A program made the position numbers and the translations under genes. Under the pieces are notes generated by a model. It was not told the DNA's origin and did not search any database. It saw nothing but the letters and a program-made list of their open reading frames with translations. 28,207 nt of DNA from a virus, in IMG/VR virus record IMGVR_UViG_3300042549_010274, positions 1-28,207 of that record; one strand, 5' to 3'. Below, piece by piece: positions 25,186 to 28,207 of the stretch (position 1 is its first letter; each line of letters starts with the position of its first letter).

Positions 25186-26961
25186 ATGAAGTTCTTAACC
25201 AATCTTGACCTTCAGAAAAATGAGCTGCAGAACGCCACGCTACAGAACCTTGCCACCGACCCGGCATCGCCAGTTCAGGGCCAGATTTATTACAACACCG
25301 CCTCTGACGCCATCAAGGTCTACGACGGTGCCGCATGGATTACATTGGCCACCGGCGGCGGAACAGTTACTTCGGTAACCGCCTCCAGCCCGCTCGCCTC
25401 TTCCGGCGGCAATACGCCAAACATTACTATCCAGGACGGCACGACCAGCCAAAAGGGTGCCGTACAGCTTGAAAACTCCACCTCCAGCACCTCAACGACC
25501 ACGGCTGCTGTTCCGGCCTCCGTCAAGTCTGCTTACGACCTGGCCGCAAGCAAGGCAAGCACCTCAAACAAGTTAAGTGATTTTGCAGCAACCTCTTCTA
25601 CCGAGCTTGCTGGCGTTATCTCTGACGAGACCGGCACAGGCGCTCTGGTGTTTGCCAACAGCCCAACGCTCGTTACGCCTGCACTTGGCACGCCATCAAG
25701 CGCTACCCTTACAAATGCAAGCGGTCTTCCAATTAGTACTGGTGTTTCTGGCCTTGGAACCGGTGTTGCCACGTTCCTTGCAACACCATCTTCTGCAAAT
25801 CTGATTTCTGCTATTACCGATGAGACCGGGACTGGCGCGCTAGTTTTTGCCAATACCCCAACGCTTAACGGCGCGACTATTACTGCAACAGGGCAGACGC
25901 CAACAATTCACGGTATCTACCTGCCAGAAACGCACGGTATTTACTTTGAGGGCGCAACTGCTGACGCTCACGAGACATTCCTATACGTTGTAGACCCAAC
26001 CGCAGACCGAACAATTACCCTTCCAGATGCGACGGGTACGGTTGCGTTGACCGCAAACAAGCTGAGCTCCTTTGCAGCAACTTCTTCAAGCGAACTCGCT
26101 GGTGTCATCTCCGACGAGACGGGCACTGGTGCGTTGGTATTTGCCAATACGCCAACACTCGTTACGCCAAACATTGGAGCAGCAACCGGAACAAGCCTTG
26201 TTCTTTCTGGAGATCTAACGGTAAACGGAACCACGACAACCATCAACTCAACCACCCTTACGGTGGACGACAAGAATATTGAGCTTGGATCAACGGTAAC
26301 CCCAAGCGATGCCGGTGCGGACGGCGGCGGTATTACCCTCAAGGGAACAACGGATAAGACCCTCAACTGGGTTGACGCTACGGACGCATGGACTTCTTCG
26401 GAGCACTTCAACCTGCTCACCGGGAAGAAGTTTTATATTGCGGGGACTGAAGTTCTTAGCGGAACGACCCTTGGCAGCGGAGTCACCGGCTCAAGCCTGA
26501 CCTCTGTCGGCACAATCGCCACCGGCGTGTGGAACGGCACGGCGATTGCCATTGCAAACGGTGGTACTGGCGCAACTGACGCTGGCGCTGCCCGCACGGC
26601 CCTCGGCCTTGCAATCGGCACGGACGTCCAGGCATATAACAGCACACTTGCTGCCGTTGCTGGTGGAACCTATACCGGAGATGACAGCATTACAACCGTT
26701 GGCACGATCTCTGCTGGTACGTGGAACGGCACGGCAATTGGTGCCAACTACGGCGGAGCGCTTCGCTACAACACCAGCGCCACCTGGACTGCTGGAGAAG
26801 CTAAGACGGTTACCCACAGCCTTGGAACCAAGGCAGTAGTCGTTTCCGTGTACGATTCTGGCGATGCGGCAGTGATTTGTGACGTAGTAACGGCCACGAC
26901 CGACACCCTGACCGTCACGATCAGCCTGGCCGGGACGTATCGAGTCGTCGTTCTAGGGTAA
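25186..26961 (+). CDS. Tail fibre protein with internal repeats, 591 aa
   Basis: Starts MKFLTNLDLQKNELQNATLQ with GGGGGAAGC before ATG. An N-terminal anchor with 'PVQGQIYYNTASDAIKVYDG' (adhesin head-like) is followed by Thr/Ser/Gly-rich beta repeats. Repeats of 'ELAGVISDETGTGALVFANT' type occur at residues 130-165 and 293-328, with a shorter copy at 206-227. Later motifs 'GDLTVNGTTTTINST', 'GTWNGTAIAIANGGTGATDA' and 'LGTKAVVVSVYDSGDA' are typical of long fibres of phages from aquatic samples. Likely a trimeric host-binding fibre. Confidence 0.9.
   Translation: MKFLTNLDLQKNELQNATLQNLATDPASPVQGQIYYNTASDAIKVYDGAAWITLATGGGTVTSVTASSPLASSGGNTPNITIQDGTTSQKGAVQLENSTSSTSTTTAAVPASVKSAYDLAASKASTSNKLSDFAATSSTELAGVISDETGTGALVFANSPTLVTPALGTPSSATLTNASGLPISTGVSGLGTGVATFLATPSSANLISAITDETGTGALVFANTPTLNGATITATGQTPTIHGIYLPETHGIYFEGATADAHETFLYVVDPTADRTITLPDATGTVALTANKLSSFAATSSSELAGVISDETGTGALVFANTPTLVTPNIGAATGTSLVLSGDLTVNGTTTTINSTTLTVDDKNIELGSTVTPSDAGADGGGITLKGTTDKTLNWVDATDAWTSSEHFNLLTGKKFYIAGTEVLSGTTLGSGVTGSSLTSVGTIATGVWNGTAIAIANGGTGATDAGAARTALGLAIGTDVQAYNSTLAAVAGGTYTGDDSITTVGTISAGTWNGTAIGANYGGALRYNTSATWTAGEAKTVTHSLGTKAVVVSVYDSGDAAVICDVVTATTDTLTVTISLAGTYRVVVLG
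25573..26169 (+). repeat. Three codon-diverged repeat units in the tail fibre gene
   Basis: Units at 25573-25680, 25801-25866 (partial) and 26062-26169 code nearly the same amino acids, but third codon positions differ widely, for example GAC-GAG-ACC, GAT-GAG-ACC and GAC-GAG-ACG for the D-E-T core. Confidence 0.8.
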
Positions 26962-26970
26962 GATACCCCT
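26959..26970 (+). promoter_or_regulatory. Class B (leaderless) promoter of the appendage gene
   Basis: -10 TAAGAT (26959-26964) and then ACCCCT precede ATG at 26971, the same 6-base gap. The surrounding GGGTA-AGA-TACCC is a small inverted repeat over the -10. The -10 overlaps the stop codon of the tail fibre gene. Confidence 0.55.
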
Positions 26971-27693
26971 ATGGTAAAAATTCTTAGCGACGTTCAGCTT
27001 GACGCAACGACGGACGATCTGACCGTTGATGGAACAATTGTGGCCACGGGCGGGAACGCCACCACAGAGACTGATACCGCAAGCATTAACGCCGTTGGGT
27101 ATAACCAACGCGGTGGTGTTGGCTATCACGGATTCCTTGACATCAAGAATACATATGGGTCTGCAACAAACCCCAAGAAGTTCTTCAGGCTCAACTCCTC
27201 TGGGGCAATTGAGATTATCAACAACGCCTACACGACAAACCTTTTTACTCTTGATAACGACGGAGACCTTACCGTCCCGGGTTATATTAAAAGCGGCATG
27301 ACTGCCCAGCGATATAACAACGGCGGTAGTGTAACAAACACAACTGGGGTTGGCACTAGTTACGTTGATATTGCTGGTCACACGGTAACGTTTACGCCAA
27401 ACTATGTTGGTCAGCGGTGGCTGATTACCTTCACGGGGGCATCTTACACAAATACAAACACCGACCAATATATTATTTATCAAATTTTTGTTAACGGCTC
27501 TAACCTTTTCTATACGAGAACAGTCAACATTGAAAGCGGAATTAACTACTCAACCAACGTCAGCGGAATGGATGTCTACACATCTGTTGGCACAACCGCA
27601 GTAGAAGTTACGGTTGGTGTTCGTATGCAGACAACAACTAACGTTACCGTAAGCACAACATATGCTCGTCTTAACGCCGTACCGCTAACATAA
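26971..27693 (+). CDS. Tail appendage protein, 240 aa
   Basis: The N-terminal part (MVKILSDVQLDATTDDLTVD) is followed by 'LFTLDNDGDLTVPGYIKSGM', a common phage fibre beta-repeat module, then a C-terminal beta domain of about 130 residues rich in Asn, Thr, Tyr with 'GQRWLITFTGASYTNTN'. No Cys. It likely builds a side fibre or tip beside the main tail fibre. Starts without a Shine-Dalgarno. Confidence 0.75.
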   Translation: MVKILSDVQLDATTDDLTVDGTIVATGGNATTETDTASINAVGYNQRGGVGYHGFLDIKNTYGSATNPKKFFRLNSSGAIEIINNAYTTNLFTLDNDGDLTVPGYIKSGMTAQRYNNGGSVTNTTGVGTSYVDIAGHTVTFTPNYVGQRWLITFTGASYTNTNTDQYIIYQIFVNGSNLFYTRTVNIESGINYSTNVSGMDVYTSVGTTAVEVTVGVRMQTTTNVTVSTTYARLNAVPLT

Positions 27694-27702
27694 GGAGGGG
27701 CC

Positions 27703-27867
27703 ATGAGCGAGATTGCTTTGATTATTACAGCTACGTGCAAAACCCCTGGGTGCAGCCAGCTTGGTATTGCTAACGTATTTGAGCAGGAGTCCGGCATTGA
27801 TTTTGTGGTACACTGCGGACAGTGTCAACATGCAATTGAAGACATCACAGCGACACCAAAGGAGTAA
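27703..27867 (+). CDS. Small zinc-ribbon protein, 54 aa
   Basis: ATG at 27703, TAAGGAGGGG upstream (overlapping the previous stop). Opens MSEIALIITATCKTPGCSQL, with C-x4-C at residues 12-17 and C-x2-C (HCGQCQHAI) at 38-41, a zinc ribbon of the small type common in phage tail-end operons. Function unknown. The next ribosome site overlaps its end. Confidence 0.7.
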   Translation: MSEIALIITATCKTPGCSQLGIANVFEQESGIDFVVHCGQCQHAIEDITATPKE

Positions 27868-27869
27868 TC

Positions 27870-28046
27870 ATGGAGCAACGAGTAACAACTGAGCAGCTGA
27901 TTTACAAAATCGGCGCACTTACGCTAGAAAACGATATCTTGCGCGCGCAGATCGAGCAGCTGCAGAAGCAAATCGCAGCTCTTCCAAAGCCAGAAGAACA
28001 TGTTCATCCAACAACAACGGTGAGCTTCAACAGCATCAGCGATTAA
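27870..28046 (+). CDS. Small coiled-coil protein, 58 aa
   Basis: ATG at 27870 after AAGGAG. Opens MEQRVTTEQLIYKIGALTLE and then 'NDILRAQIEQLQKQIAALPK', giving heptad-spaced Leu/Ile typical of a short coiled coil; the end is Pro/Thr/Ser-rich. Similar small coiled-coil proteins lie near phage structural operons, but its role is unknown. Last gene before the terminator. Confidence 0.65.
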   Translation: MEQRVTTEQLIYKIGALTLENDILRAQIEQLQKQIAALPKPEEHVHPTTTVSFNSISD

Positions 28047-28070
28047 TTAGTTAATCGTTTTGTATTAAAG

Positions 28071-28100
28071 AGTCTGTCGGTTTTTGCCGGCAGACTTTTT
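28071..28100 (+). terminator. Rho-independent terminator
   Basis: Stem AGTCTGTCGG (28071-28080) pairs with CCGGCAGACT (28087-28096), with one G-U, loop of six bases, then a T tract that continues into TTTTATTTG. It ends the tail operon. Confidence 0.9.
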
Positions 28101-28178
28101 ATTTGTTGTTCGTTACGTTTTCATTATGTATATTGTGTACGTCAACCCCTGCTTGCGCTAAATGTTTGAGGTACAGAT
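28101..28178 (+). promoter_or_regulatory. Possible promoter region before the last gene
   Basis: AT-rich 78-base stretch after the terminator. TTGTTC, 17 bases and TATATT can be lined up as a weak promoter in 28106-28134. GAGGT near 28169 may be the ribosome site. Confidence 0.35.
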
Positions 28179-28207
28179 GTGACTGCCAACCAATCCCAAC
28201 AAATTCT
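28179..28207 (+). CDS. Start of a further gene, cut by the window edge
   Basis: GTG at 28179 opens a frame reading M-T-A-N-Q-S-Q-Q-I to the edge, with GAGGT about 9 bases upstream. Only nine codons are seen, so no function can be assigned. Gene order after a tail operon gives no firm guess. Confidence 0.35.

Noticed and set aside
25968-26420. 150-aa minus-strand frame
   Set aside because: Val/Ser-rich shadow of the tail fibre repeats.

Overview
The window is a dense, mostly small-gene stretch of a tailed double-stranded DNA bacteriophage (Caudoviricetes). The firmest anchors are a large terminase (21823-23250, minus), a helix-turn-helix small terminase (23228-23743, minus), a collagen-like tail protein, a repeat-rich tail fibre and a further appendage protein (24380-27693, plus). 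No integrase, rRNA or standard tRNA is visible. The host is probably an actinobacterium: GC looks a little above 50 %, and at least six genes appear to be read from leaderless mRNAs. The host call is inference, not proof.

Layout. (1) 1-3281, minus: a leftward string of small accessory genes (Api92/DUF1281-like, DUF-type and zinc-ribbon-like proteins) with its own promoter every few genes. (2) 3282-3947: a 666-base intergenic region with a leftward promoter, two near-identical palindromic operators and several GC-rich inverted repeats. (3) 3948-11062, plus: membrane microproteins, a DUF4337-like membrane protein, a conserved phage protein, then a long overlapping operon of zinc-ribbon proteins, a LexA-like winged helix protein, a methyltransferase-like protein, a replisome-organiser-like protein, a DUF7249-like protein and a HicA-like protein. 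(4) 11059-11955, minus: a zincin-like HELAH protein and a ParB-like protein. (5) 12095-13556, plus: an anchored double-psi beta-barrel protein, a winged-helix protein and an FmdB-like zinc ribbon behind a tRNA-like leader. (6) 14214-21826, plus, with a small minus island at 15982-16815: three glycosyltransferase-like proteins, an NAD-dependent epimerase, a Nmad1/DUF1599-like protein, small unknowns and an exported subtilisin-like protease. (7) 21823-23743, minus: terminase genes. (8) 23764-28046, plus: tail and appendage genes ending in a clear rho-independent terminator, followed by the start of another gene.

Regulation is the most interesting part. Two promoter classes recur. Class A has TTGAC(A/T/G)-like -35, exactly 17 bases, a TANNNT-like -10, then an RNA hairpin starting at or within a few bases of the predicted +1, then a strong GTAGTAGGAGG-like ribosome site; it drives the accessory genes. 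In three cases the small hairpin is replaced or extended by a long structured leader that can pair with its own Shine-Dalgarno, one of which mimics the acceptor/T-arm half of an alanine tRNA or tmRNA. Class B has only a -10 hexamer placed exactly 6 bases before an ATG with no Shine-Dalgarno, implying leaderless mRNA; it drives glycosyltransferase, terminase and tail genes. At 23741-23766 two class B promoters share one palindromic -10, back to back, between the terminase and tail operons.
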